Source of the DNA: Acanthochromis polyacanthus
Lineage: Eukaryota > Chordata > Actinopteri > Pomacentridae
Assembly: GCF_021347895.1 (NCBI RefSeq)
Contig: NC_067131.1
Span: forward strand, 12,242,653 to 12,306,652
DNA: 64,000 nucleotides
Direction of reading: 5' to 3'
The notes beneath the pieces were generated by a model. That model was not told the DNA's origin. It worked only from the letters and a program-made list of their open reading frames with translations, and did not search any database. This document shows, one piece after another, positions 52,963 through 63,606 of this stretch; position 1 is the stretch's first letter; each line of letters begins with the position of its first letter. The translations under genes were made by a program, and so were the position numbers.

Positions 52963-53640
52963 TCAAAATGTCACATCCAGTTTGCAGTTCTTGATGTGTG
53001 AGATGAGTAGCTGCCAGAATTTATCGGTATAGATCCCATCAGAGGGGATCTGACTTGCTCTAGTTGTAAAAACTGCATTGGATCTCTAATCCGATGAGTA
53101 TAGGTGGGTGGTGTTTCATCTCTCTACTTTGCAATCAGAGATGTATAAGCAACATATTTAATGTATACTCTGAAATGTTAGCTTTCCCAGAAACCTCCCC
53201 AAATACAGCCATCAGTGGCGACTGAATGATTGAAAGGGATGTCAAATACCTTTTAGAGAGTTTAGAGTACATTTCGACAGTACTTATAAAGTCAGTCCTA
53301 AAGTGTGGGGAGGAGTTCCACATGGAGTTCACATCAGCTTCAATCAAATTTTTCTTCAGTATAGTGTAGGGTAGGGACAGACTGTAGGAATCTGTGTCAT
53401 GCACATGTAAATGAGGAATGGACCCTGTTCAGAACTGAATCGAATGTTTTCTTATCCAGCTGCAAATTTATATCCTTTTCCTGCAAGTCCTTCATTATTG
53501 ATAAAGAGGGGCAATTCAGATGAAAAATGTCCTCGTGTAACTGAGTACCTACACCCTTTCCAAGTGGATTTTTAGCCTGAATGTTATCTGACATGGTTTT
53601 ATTTGGTGGAACATCTTGGTTTTTGCAAATCAGACATGAC
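52963..53640 (-). pseudogene. L1-like LINE ORF2 C-terminal relic in kcnj3 intron 1
   Basis: Minus-strand frames, with shifts, give DSVLNRVHSSFTC followed by HRFLQSVPTLHYTEEKF (near 53450-53330), then SIIQSPLMAVFGEVSG, then RDETPPTYTHRIRDPMQFLQ and DKFWQLLISHIKNCKLDV ending in TGA at 52963-52965. This is the order of motifs seen at the end of L1-type ORF2: the VHSSS(x)CARH block, the P(L)(x)AIFG block and the W-x-TPPT-x-W(x)RD block. Frameshifts and stops show it is a relic. It lies in the same transcriptional orientation as kcnj3. It covers a different part of the ORF from the relic at 26.2-26.9 kb, so whether both are the same family cannot be judged. Confidence 0.8.
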
Positions 53641-53870
53641 AAATGAGGGGTGGATTTGACACTAGGGCTGGAGGACCCAATGCACTGTCACACGGTAGCA
53701 ACCTGTCAATTACAAGGCAGCCTTAAAACCTACACAGCATTATTGTCTATTTTTATCATCAACTTCATGCTGTATTCAAAAAGTCTTTAAAATAGCAATT
53801 GAGACTTTAAACTCACTAAATGTTTAGTTAAGTGACAAATTAAGACATCCAAAAACATTTCTCTATCTTC

Positions 53871-54026
53871 AGACAGAGCCAGGATAGCTGCTTCCAGACT
53901 TTTTGCTAGGCTAAGTTAACAGGCGGCTAGTTTTAGTCTTATATTAACGAACAGTTAATTAATCTTCTGATCTAATGTTAAACAAATAAGAATATTTCCT
54001 GAACTCTTTCCAAACTCTTCCTTTAA
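53871..54026 (+). repeat. teleost dispersed repeat family A, copy 3 (intron 1)
   Basis: AGACAGAGCCAGGATAGCTG, then TTTGCTAGGCTAAGTTAACA, AATCTTCTGATCTAA and CTCTTCCTTTAAATG; a more diverged copy. Confidence 0.65.
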
Positions 54027-54882
54027 ATGTGTAATAAAGTCACTATTTTATTGTGTCTCATGTGCATACGGGATTAGCATAGATTAGCATATTGATGTTC
54101 CTTCAGGCACTTTAAATTTGTATTTGATATTTACCAGTGCATTGTCTCTACTTAAATCGTAATTTTGAGCTTCTTGTCCCCATCCTTCAGCAGCTTCTCT
54201 TAGACCTGAAGGTGTCAAAAAACAGGCAACGCTTGTGATTTTAATACATTTAAATACAGGTGTGTAATACAATGATGGTGGTAATGCAATTAATTTTCCC
54301 ATTGAAAATAAGAAATCTGATCTCTTCTCTCCTGGAAATGCTTCCTCCGGTAAAGAGAAGGAGCATATCAAATCACTTTAGAAAAGCCTGTCATATTTAC
54401 AAGATGTATTCATTTATTTTTGTTCCCTCCAATCATTGAAAAATAAATTGTAGGCTAAGTAAATTGTCTCTGACATAGTGCAGCCAGGTGTGCCAATTGT
54501 CAGCAAAGCTCACACAAGTCAATAAGATTGGAAACCAATTTCCTGAGAAGTCACACATCAGAGACGTTCTAGTTATGAAAGTGAAGCTGCTGATTTTAAG
54601 ATACTGTTCACTGCTCCATTGACTAGCACCGAAGTGTAGCAAGAAAATTATACCTCCAGCAAGGAAACGGGAAACCTGCCTGACACTGAAAGGTTTTAAC
54701 AAGGTGAAAGCCTTGTGTGTTCCCTGAGTTCAGCTAAACAGTCAGTGCCACAAGGGAAAAATTAATGGCCCTTAGAAGAGGACCTAATATAGCAAGAGTG
54801 CTTAATTTACCACCTGAGATCCAGGTTGAGTGAAAGCAGACCCTTTCCCCGGTGACTCACTTCCTTCCTTCTCAGAGAGAGA

Positions 54883-54900
54883 GTGTGTGTGTGTGTGTGT
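54883..54900. repeat. (GT)n microsatellite, 18 bp
   Basis: Short GT tract preceded by GAGAGAGA, in kcnj3 intron 1. Confidence 0.9.
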
Positions 54901-57900
54901 ATGAGAAACCCAAACAGTGATAATAAAGAAGAATGTGTGCATGCATTTCTCTTTGTGTGTTTATGTCAGTGTGCGCATATGTCCAACTTGAACCTTTGAG
55001 CTTTGGCATCAAACGTAACGCACACATGTCACATCGGAGCTGCCATTTCCAATCTCCCAACAGTAGCATTATAGCCAATTCAGCTGTCTCTCTTTCAGTC
55101 TCTTCTTTCCCCTGCTTTTTCTCCCCTTCCGCCAGAGTCGAGCAGTGGGAGATATGGCGAGTCATGTTGACATCTGTGCCCGTCTATCTGCTGCGAGCTC
55201 TTATCGTTTATCTCCTGCTATAGACCGACCTACTGAGACGAGCTTCTGTTGACACTGACGAGCACCGCCCAGCTGTCACTCTCTTCCCTCTGTGTATTTT
55301 TTGTTTGCCACGCTGCTTCTGTGTCTGAGCAATTTATTTTTTTCATGCATGGATGAGCACGTTGCCTCCATGCATAGTTGGCTAACCAGATGCAAACATA
55401 TTTCTCTTTTTTTTTTTTTTTTTAAACCATATTTCACTGATGCTGCAGGGGTCAGTGCACCTCTGCATTTTATAGATTTATTAACGGATGCTGCATTAAT
55501 ATTTATGGAAATTCAAGGACTTTTATGTTTTTAAGTTAATATGCATTATGGATATAGTGTGTCATCCTGCCGGGGAACAGTTTTTCTGCTGATGATAAAA
55601 TTTGCTGTGTGTGGGCGCAAGATGAGGATCTCATTACACGAAAAATAGCATCTAATGGAAAAAAAAAACAACTGTCAAATGACACAATCGTCCTTGTTCA
55701 TTGGACTGCGGCTATATCGAAATCAATTTTTTGCCAAGTGCCTTTAAATATTTCTCAATTCTTCCCAGCAGTTACTTGAGACATTTTCCAATCCGGTGAC
55801 TTATAGCGCTGCAAAGTGGGAGCCGCTATTTTGGGCGTCCCCGATTCTGGAGGTTCATTTTCCCATAAATAATCTGTAGTACAACTCCCAGCATGTGTTT
55901 TGTGAAACACTGAGTAACAAATGTTAACGATAAAGGTCAAAGCTTTGCAATGTGTGACATCGAACATGATGGAAATCCAAAAATAAAGCTGCTGAATTCA
56001 GCTGAGTTTTGCATTATTAAAGTTTTTTTTTTTGTCTTCAGATTTGCCACCAAAAATCTGAAATGACTAAAACTAGTGGCCATACCATAAAGTTAAATGG
56101 CTGGTACATCATTGAGACAAGCAGAAATCTGAAAAAGGATGAAAAATTCAACAAAATAACACTAGAAATTGAAAATGCCACCTTTTATAATCTTCTCTCA
56201 CCACATGAATGCTGTTGCTGTTGTTGCCCAGTGCTCAGATAAGTTTTATTGCCGTTGAATCAGGCTTTCCTCCATTTAAAGGGACATACTTGTGCGTCTG
56301 CATTTTAAAAAAAAACAAAACCTGATTGACATCTGAAGTCATGCACTAGAGTTTCTAAAGCCTAGAAACAGCACTAGTTTCCTCTCAGAACACTTGAATT
56401 GCAATATCCTGAAAGATCATAATGAAGTTTTTTCCTAATGATGCCCCCCAAAAATATTGCTTACCCCAGCTTTAAGCCACACTGAGAATATATCATGAAA
56501 GGACACATTTAAAGATTTGCAAACACTTTGTGCTTCCTGTCACTTCACAGCTCTTCTGTGTTATTTCAGTCCTCAAACCTTTAACTGATAAAAATAATGT
56601 GGGCAAACATTTTTGTCTATGCATACACACATATATATCACAGGAAAATCCCACTAATTGGAGGCCAGCAGCAGCACCTAAACAGATGCTAGAAGGTGAT
56701 AAATGGATTACAAAGAGTCAGCCGGTGTGCTGAGCGCATAGTTTCATACTAAACATTTCAGAAAACGTTATTCTGGGGAACTCGAGCAGATCAAGGCCGA
56801 CTCTAGCATTAATAGCCAGAAGACACATGCAGGCAGTAAAAATGTCCTATCCCTGTTTCCTGCATTGTTATGTAAAATTTTGAGCAAAATAAAGTTGAAG
56901 AGTTTAAATCCTGCACCAAAATATGCGTCACCCTAACGTGCTTATGCGAGGTTCTTACTACACAGATACCAACTTCACTTTTTACTGCAATCCCGAGTAT
57001 CCAGGTCCCATCAGAATTTACAGCCCAGACCAATCCTCGACTCTCCCAGTAATTGACTGCTGCTGCCGTGTCACAGTGCGTTTACACAGCTCCATCATTT
57101 ACTGCAGCATGCCTCATTTCTCCAGTTAGCGTTGTGAGCAACCCGTCTGACAGTGACCTTGAGCTGAATGTTACCTGAACACAAGCCAGGACATTGTTTC
57201 CACAGTGCAGGTGTAGTACTACGGGGTGATGTAAAACCAATTTACTCCAAAGTACGCCTCTGTGCAGTCTGACACCACACTGACATAGCTTTATGGGCTC
57301 TAAACAACAGTGCAGCAGCCCTGAACACGGTTTTAACAGCAGAGTTAATCCGGAATCCAAAGAAAACAGAAGCTTGATCTTAAAATGTTACAACTTCCTG
57401 CATCTGTTTTGAGATATTGTCCTCGAAGCTGCATAAAAGATAAAAGCAAACTCAGAAAACACACTGTGGTTGTTAGCTGCCTGTCCTCTGGGCATAACTA
57501 ACGCTTTTTAGCTGATGATTAAGATGTCCTGGATGTCTGACCTTCCACCGACATATGAATAGTTGTGTCTTGAACTGACAATTTAGTGATCATTTAAAAA
57601 AATCATTATACACTGGCAGAATTCCCAGATCAGAATCATCACATAAATGTTAACTGATTTCTGGCAGAAAGCCTAAAACTACAGGAAAACAGATGAGTCA
57701 GAGCACCTCACACGACAAATGTTCGTAGTTTGTTTCGCAATCATCATGTTGCACAACTTCATTCCTTAAACCTGAGAGGTAAAGGCAGCGCTGGGTTAGC
57801 TTTCTGTGCTGTGAAAACACCGGATCTCAACCTGCAACGGCTGTTCTTGCAGCGTTTTCTGCTTTGAATGCTACAAATCAGAGCTGATTATGTGAGACAT

Positions 57901-59626
57901 TTCAGCTCAAACTGCTCCTACTCTGCATTATAGTATCCTAAACACACCATATTTTAAATCATTACAACAATTCCTCCTTAATAATAATAATCCTATAGAG
58001 GCTCCGTGTGCCATTAAAGGAGGCACTTCTAACACTGCGTTGTGTATAATATCGGCATCCTGCTTGTGGAGAAAAATCTGACAGAGGTCAAACCATTACA
58101 GTCCAGGGGGGTTATTACTGCTTTCATTCTGTTCTTTCAAACAGAGCCGAATGCATTAGAGACAACTACTACAGAGCTGTCTGAGTTTAACTGTTGTCCT
58201 CTGTGGAAGGAGAAAAGTTGATGATAGTGCCTTTTTTTTACGACTATTCCTCTGTGATGCTTTGTTGATGAAGTGCAATCAAGACGCCATATTTCTCTTT
58301 GCCTCACTCGGCTGTTAATTAAGGGACAAAAGATAACGTAATGAAATATAAAATCATCCTGAAGAGAGCAGCCGTAATAAGTCATTTAATCGTGGCTTTT
58401 AATGTGTTGAGTGACTTTTATTTCTCTAATGGACAACATTTCAGTTTTTTCTTTCAACTGCGGTTTGAACATAAAACATTACTTTAAATGATATCATTTG
58501 CAAATTAAGGCATTAAGTGTAGCCACGTTGACGCGCTAAGGGTGATGGCAACATACTGGCGGCTCTGCCTCGAGGTCCAGAAAGTAAACTGTTACTTGAG
58601 AGCATCACGCTACTCCACACAGATGACAAAACCACGGCTGACTCTGCCTGTCACAACAAAGCAGCACTGCCCTTTAGACATCTAGGGTTTGACCTGACTG
58701 GTGAACAGTCCTATATTGAACTAATGCAGGGCTCAAACAAACAATGTCATGAATCGTGGAAATAAGAAACTCATAAATCCTGCAGAGAACAAAGAAAATA
58801 ATATTCAGGGGACTTGCATGACAAACATATTCTCCTGACAAGGTGCAACTTGGAAAACGCTGTTTGACACTGCAGTTTTAGTTCATTTGCAAAGTTGCAC
58901 GACACGGTTTCTCGTTTATCATAGCCGCCAGCAGCTGCCTCGGCTCTGCTTTCATCCTCGGGATGTTTTCAGCTCTGAAACCAGCATGTGCCCCATAAAA
59001 AGCAGCATCACTGTCAGCTCTTGGTGCTTCAGATTAGTAGCATCTTTATCTTTAGGAAAGAGTGGCCTTGGGAATTCAACACATTGTGGCTCACTAACTG
59101 TAGGAATTGACTCAATTGATCTTTTAATCAATAGGCATAGTTTCCCACTTAAACTGTCCCCCTGGGGACATTTATTTCATCCGTGGACGGTTGAAGCAGA
59201 GGAAGAACTTGGATATACAGCCCATTGACAGCCATTCTGCTGACTGAGGGAGCGCAGTTTGTGATGACCCTGAGTGTATCAGGACTCAGCAGCTGAGAAG
59301 TAAAGAAGGGAGGGCAGCACAAACACACACAAGGTGAATCCAGCACTAAAAGTAGATGCTGCAGGGGGTAAAGTCATTAAAATACACATTATGATGGAGT
59401 TGCTGAAAACCTCAGGGAATGCAGTCAATTCTGGAGATGAATGGAAACTGAATGCATGACTTGAAACGCACTCAGAACACATAATGAGCAATTTCAGAGC
59501 AAATTAAGTGGCTCACAATTAGCCCTGATAATGACATTCCAAGAGTTGAAATGGCGCAGCGGTTCTTTTGGATAGCTTTTTTTTTTTTGCGCTCAGCAGC
59601 TGGATCTGGTCCAACCTGTAGCCTAC

Positions 59627-60295
59627 CTTGATGAGTTTGCACCTGATCTGCGCGGACACCATGTGGCTGTTGCGCAGGTTCCCCACTCGGAACATGAGGC
59701 ACAACTTTCCGTCCCGCTGCGAGATGACCGCGTCCTGGCTGAACATGAGCGTCTCGGCGCGCTTCTTGGGCTGCGACATCTTGATGAACATGCAGCCGAT
59801 GAGGAAGGCGTCCACGATGGAGCCCAGCAGCGACTGGAAGAGGAACAGGATGATGCCCTCGGGACACTTCTCCGTGATGTAGCGGGTTCCGTAGCCGATG
59901 GTCGCCTCTGTCTCGATGAAAAACAGGAACGCGGAGGGAAAGTTGTACACGTTGGCGACGCACGGGGTGTAGGACGAGTCGTGGCCGCCGTGGCTCAGGT
60001 CGCCGCGGATGTAGGCGATCACCCACCACATGGAAGCCATGACCAGCCACGCGACTGTGTAAGTGAGGATGAAGATGAGCAGGTTCCATCGCCACTTGAG
60101 GTCCACCAGCGTGGTGAACAGATCGGAGATGTACCTGCTCGTCTCCCCGCCAAGGTTACCGTGCTGGACGTTGCAGCGGCCGTTCTTCTCCACAAACCGC
60201 TGCCTCTTCCTCTTCACCGGCGCAGAAAAAGTCATGCTCCGGTTGGTGTTCACCACCTGGTAGTCCTCGCCAAATTTCCTCCGTAGTGCTGCCAT
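59627..60295 (-). CDS. kcnj3: kcnj3 exon 1: G-protein-gated inward rectifier K+ channel GIRK1 (N-terminus, pore)
   Basis: Coding exon 1 (223 codons) of Kir3.1/GIRK1, a plasma-membrane K+ channel subunit opened by G-beta-gamma and PIP2 that forms heterotetramers with other GIRKs. The start ATG lies in a good Kozak context (ACACCATGG) and an in-frame TGA sits at 60305-60307, so it is the first usable Met. Visible in order: basic N-terminus with [18 protein letters not shown] (31-48), the slide-helix/M1 region [20 protein letters not shown] (67-86), a pore helix ending FLFFIETEA (123-131), selectivity filter TIGYG (132-136), M2 with rectification Asp162, and the PIP2-binding KKRAET (177-182). 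Phe126 aligns with human GIRK1 F137. The exon ends at Lys223 with a GTAGGC donor (phase 0). Odd: Thr137 follows GYG where human GIRK1 has Tyr. Human GIRK1 is nearly identical through most of this stretch, so the identity is very secure; a/b paralog status is unknown. Confidence 0.97.
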
Positions 60296-60900
60296 GGTGT
60301 CAAATCACTGACTCTCCACAGACGATCAATACTTGTGCAGAATCAGGCTCTTTGCGCAAGTTCGGTGCCCTAAAACCACGCGACAACATTCAGCGCCCCA
60401 CTCGCATCCTGTGAGATGGAGATGCTCCTCTCTCCTGTAAATTAAGTGAGCAGAGATTCTGCGCAATGCATGATTCAGACCCGGTCCCTTTACGCACGGA
60501 GTCTCCGGCAAGTGCCAACTTTTTTTGCAGGTCTCAATCATGCAGGGGGAAAATATCCACAAAAAATAGCATTTCGAGCTGAATCTGTATTTGAAAAGCT
60601 GTATTCAAAGCCTGTGTCGATCCGCTGCTGTGTTCGATAAAGCTGAGAGTGAAGAGCAGGACGCAGGGCGCACTGCTACCTGAGGGAACACGCTGCTGTA
60701 GGAGTGACCATGACTTCAGAGGAAAGACTGTAGAGAACTGCAGCACAGGGGGGCAAATTTCACTTCCAGGGGAGGGGTGGAGGAGCTGATGTGTGGGGAG
60801 GAGGGGTGGGAAGGAATATTTCAGGGCTTTTACCCAATCAGGTGAATGCATCTGCCAAAGAGCACAGCAAAATGCCTTTAAGTTTCTCTTTTTTTCCCCT
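60296..60900 (-). promoter_or_regulatory. presumed kcnj3 5'UTR and TATA-less promoter
   Basis: Unique sequence directly upstream of the kcnj3 start codon. It has scattered CpGs near the gene (60360-60700) and, at 60748-60810, several runs of 4-6 G on the plus strand, which read on the kcnj3 sense strand as CACCC/CCCCTCC boxes of the Sp1/KLF type. No TATAAA is apparent on the minus strand. The transcription start cannot be placed from sequence alone. Confidence 0.5.
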
Positions 60901-61085
60901 ACAAATTTCTCTTTATTTTCTCATTACCAAATAATCAATCAGCCTATCTAGAGGGAAACATTTCACAATGAAACTAGGTTATTATTTGTACTTTGGCTGG
61001 ATGTTGAAGGCTATTTAGTTCCCCCTAGTGTCACAGCAGTGGAAGTAAACCTGAGGTAGTGCAAATAACTGCGTGTTAGGAGTTT

Positions 61086-61420
61086 TAACCCTGGTGTTGT
61101 CCTGTGGGTCAAAATTGACCCGTTTTAAAGTTTGAAAATGTTGAAGAAAAATATATATATATATATATATATATTCACAGTGAAAACTTCTGATGTCCAC
61201 ATTTTCAACATTTTTTGGAAATCTTAGCACATTTTTGGTGGGGAAAAAAAGAAATGTTAAAAATGTTTCTTCAGAACATTCACAAATAATAAAAAAAGAA
61301 ATATTTTTTACTGATGTATATGTAATCACTTTAGATATTTTTAGTATTTTTTTATTTTTTACTCATTTTTTGAAAATATTTACAAAAATTTTCTTGCCAA
61401 ATTTGTTATTTGGCCATCTC
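61086..61420 (+). repeat. teleost MITE-like repeat with GGGTCAA palindrome
   Basis: Begins CCTGGTGTTGTCCTGTGGGT and includes arms GGGTCAA/TTGACCC (61106-61121) followed by AAAGTTTGAAAATG, an A/T-rich body and an AT microsatellite. I recognise the opening as a repeat widespread in teleosts; the other end was not located, so the right boundary is approximate. Confidence 0.55.
61150..61174. repeat. (AT)n microsatellite
   Basis: AT dinucleotides inside the MITE-like repeat at 61086-61420. Confidence 0.95.
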
Positions 61421-61640
61421 TCAATTGTACAGAGTCCTTCAAAAAAAATCCTGGATCCAGACAGTGATCCGGATCACCTCCAAAATCTAATCGATTGTTA
61501 CTTTTGCTCTTCCGGACATTCTGTAAAAATTTGGTGAAAGTTCGTCCATGACTTTTTGAGTTATGCTGTTAACAGACAGACAGACAGACAAACAGATGGC
61601 CTGGCGGAGGTCTGCGCTCTCTGAGTGCTTTTCTTGTTAC
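61421..61640 (+). mobile_element. RTE-like LINE 3' tail
   Basis: Contains CCTGGATCCAGACAGTGATC, CGGATCACCTCCAAAATCTA, a (GACA)n block at 61575-61595, and GGCCTGGCGGAGGTCTGCGC. This is a recurring 3' end that I associate with RTE/Expander-type LINEs in fish genomes. It is truncated at the 5' side. Confidence 0.6.
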
Positions 61641-62339
61641 ATTATGAAATCAGTGCTGTGGAGAGGATATGTGTTGAGATTTTTCAGTAGATCAGATGTT
61701 AGATTGCACGTCTGTAAAAGCTGATAATAGCACTTTAGTTTCATGAGGAATATCAAGTGGGAATTCTTCATTCTTGTTCATTTATCATCTTTCACTCCTC
61801 AAACAGCTAGCTTACCTCGCTGTTCTAATTAGCACACAATAAAGCAGTGTGAGGCTGAGAGAGAAATAAAGCCATCAGGAGATGAAGCACTTCATCTTAA
61901 AACTGGCATCTTAAACAGTTTACCTGGTTAATTTGGACATATTAAAAAAGATTATTGCATGAAGACACTATCACCTTATTACAAAAATTGCCCCTCTTCA
62001 TTCTTGCTCTGTAATTCACACATCTCTGCGAATCCACTTTCAGACATCACTGTCAGTCTTGACCCCAGTTCTTCCATGTCCACAAAGAGCAAGAAAAGCC
62101 AGTGTCCACACAAAAAAGATGAAATTAATTCCAAGGCCAATTTTATTTTATTGCATTAGACACAAGTATGGACTCAGTGTATATTCAATAAAGAGTAAAA
62201 CAGCAAATGACTCTTCAGGTGCTGACTTCTTTAACCTTTGCACAGTTAAGGGTGAATAAATTGGCTCTTCATTTCCATGAGAAAACCCTGTGATTTGTTT
62301 AATTCAGGGTCGCTCGGACATCTCACGCTCCCCCGGTCT
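61641..62339. other. noncoding, no gene seen
   Basis: AT-rich gap between repeats in the upstream stack; nothing recognised. Confidence 0.6.

Positions 62340-62366
<27 letters not shown>
62340..62366. repeat. (CA)n microsatellite, 27 bp
   Basis: CA tract within the repeat stack upstream of kcnj3. Confidence 0.96.
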
Positions 62367-62370
<4 letters not shown>

Positions 62371-62439
62371 CTCTCTCTCCCTCTCTCATACTGGAGCCAC
62401 ACACTCTCATAACACTTATCTCCTGTATAAGAGCATTGC

Positions 62440-62535
62440 ATTTTTTTCATGACGGTATTGGAACTGATACCGCTGCTATTTTTAAACACCGGCGGTATAC
62501 GGTATTACCGTAATACCGCCCAAGCCTAATCTACA
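62440..62535 (-). mobile_element. DNA transposon-like end with GGTAT/ATACC palindromes
   Basis: On the minus strand the block runs from GATTAGGCTTGGGCGGTATT to ATACCGCCGGTGTT and a later CGGTATCAGTTCCAATACCG. Arms GGCGGTAT (62491-62498) and ATACCGCC (62513-62520) form a hairpin. The TAGGxTTGGGCGGTAT start is a recurrent fish repeat end, possibly hAT-related; no transposase is present. Confidence 0.5.
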
Positions 62536-62539
62536 GTGT

Positions 62540-63240
62540 TCTTCCCAGTCAAAAGAGCCTGAACCAGTGGCTAAGAGATGACCCCTTCACCAAACACCAC
62601 CCTCGCCTAAGGGCGCCACACCTGGAAGCACAACCAGTTCCTCAAGCGTCTGGCAGTTGTGCTGGAACAAAGAAGGACTAGCGATCAAAGGTGCTTCTCT
62701 TTCAGCTCCTAGTTTCACAAAAACCATGGTCTTTGTTCCAGCCCAAAAGCTACCAAAGAGGCCAAATGTAACAAAAGCATCAAGCTTCCTGGACGCAGCC
62801 CTGGACTGGAAAATTAAGGTTGAGCGAGGCCCAAAGCTCACCTTTGCACAGGAGATCATTCCACCTATTCTCTGGTCCAGATCTGATCCTGTGCTCAGCC
62901 CCTCACAAGGCTCCCCATCACAGAGCTGGTGGTGCTGTGGAACAATTTAGCTTGTGAAGTCTGTGAACACAAAAATTTGATCCAGCAGCTAAAACAGAAC
63001 AAATTGGCTGGAGAACAGACGTTTTCTTTGTGCATGTTGGTTGCAGTAGTTCTATGGCTTGTCAACCACCAGGCTGCTGAAAGGGATAGAAGTTCTGAAC
63101 TGACCGTTGCTGAAACGAAAAGATATGAACTGGACAACAGGATGATCATCAGCTAGCAATAGCGGAAAAAGTAGCAGGGGGTTCACCTTTGGACACCGCT
63201 GAGACCTCTGGAGAACTTGTGGGCCAATCGGCAAATAAAA
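62540..63240 (+). pseudogene. non-LTR retrotransposon ORF relic
   Basis: Frames with several shifts read WKHNQFLKRLAVVLEQRRTS (62625-62690), then LDAALDWKIKVERGPKLTF and FAQEIIPPILWSRSDPVL, then ITELVVLWNN and WRTDVFFVHVGC. Order and wording match the C-terminal module of a family of invertebrate/fish retroelement proteins (family form: RHDQVLKxLA, ARDWEMxVD, LRPDxVLWS, xIELTVPWEDAVEEA, GWxxxVxPVEVGCRGFV). Deletions and frameshifts remove function. I cannot name the clade. Confidence 0.65.
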
Positions 63241-63299
63241 GAAAGGTAATGCTCACCAATGCGCTAAAAACCAACTGTAGTCAGGTAGCATTTGTCGTT

Positions 63300-63606
63300 G
63301 CTTGTTTTTTTATTGCTTAATTTTTTTCTCTCCACAATCCCCTCACTCTGACTGGTCTGCCCTCCCTTAGCCTAGTTCTGCTGGAGGTTTCTTCCTGTTA
63401 AAAGGAAGCTTTTCTTTGGGCAAAAGGAATCATTTTTCAGTCTCTCTATAATATTGTGAGGTCATAATTTTAACATTCAAAGGGAGTAACAGAAGTAAAA
63501 ATGACTTTTTCTTTTATTCGTGTAAATGTATAATGTTAATCTCTTATCTCAAACAGAGAACTCTTTGTTCCAACTTGTGCTGCTTTAAATGTGCTATATA
63601 AACAAA
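63300..63606 (+). mobile_element. teleost dispersed repeat, LINE/SINE 3' tail
   Basis: Contains CCTCCCTTAGCCTAGTTCTG then CTGGAGGTTTCTTCCTGTTA and ends GTGCTATATAAACAAA, which is a very common teleost retroposon tail. It follows the ORF relic at 62540-63240 in the same direction and may be its tail or a separate insertion. Confidence 0.7.

Larger units (their letters stand above)
49779..59626 (-). other. kcnj3: kcnj3 intron 1 (9.85 kb)
   Basis: Intron between exon 1 and exon 2, GTAGGC donor and TTGCTTCCAG acceptor. Contents I can name: a teleost dispersed repeat (50481-50661), an L1-like ORF2 relic (52963-53640), a second copy of the same short repeat (53871-54026), a GT microsatellite (54883-54900), and a poly-T tract (about 55409-55424). 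The stretches 54030-54880, 55430-59620 and 50670-52960 look unique; 55460-55800 and 57750-58600 have balanced composition but no recognisable gene. No alternative exon was recognised. Confidence 0.85.

Noticed and set aside
53135..53642. Two adjoining minus-strand frames considered as a small host gene
   Set aside because: Both are pieces of the L1-like ORF2 relic.
59472..60095. 207-codon minus-strand frame overlapping kcnj3 exon 1
   Set aside because: Out-of-frame reading of the same exon (His/Arg/Pro-rich), no homology.
59663..60286. 207-codon open frame on the plus strand over kcnj3 exon 1
   Set aside because: Antisense shadow of a GC-rich, strongly conserved coding exon; its Arg/His/Val-rich content follows from the sense codons.
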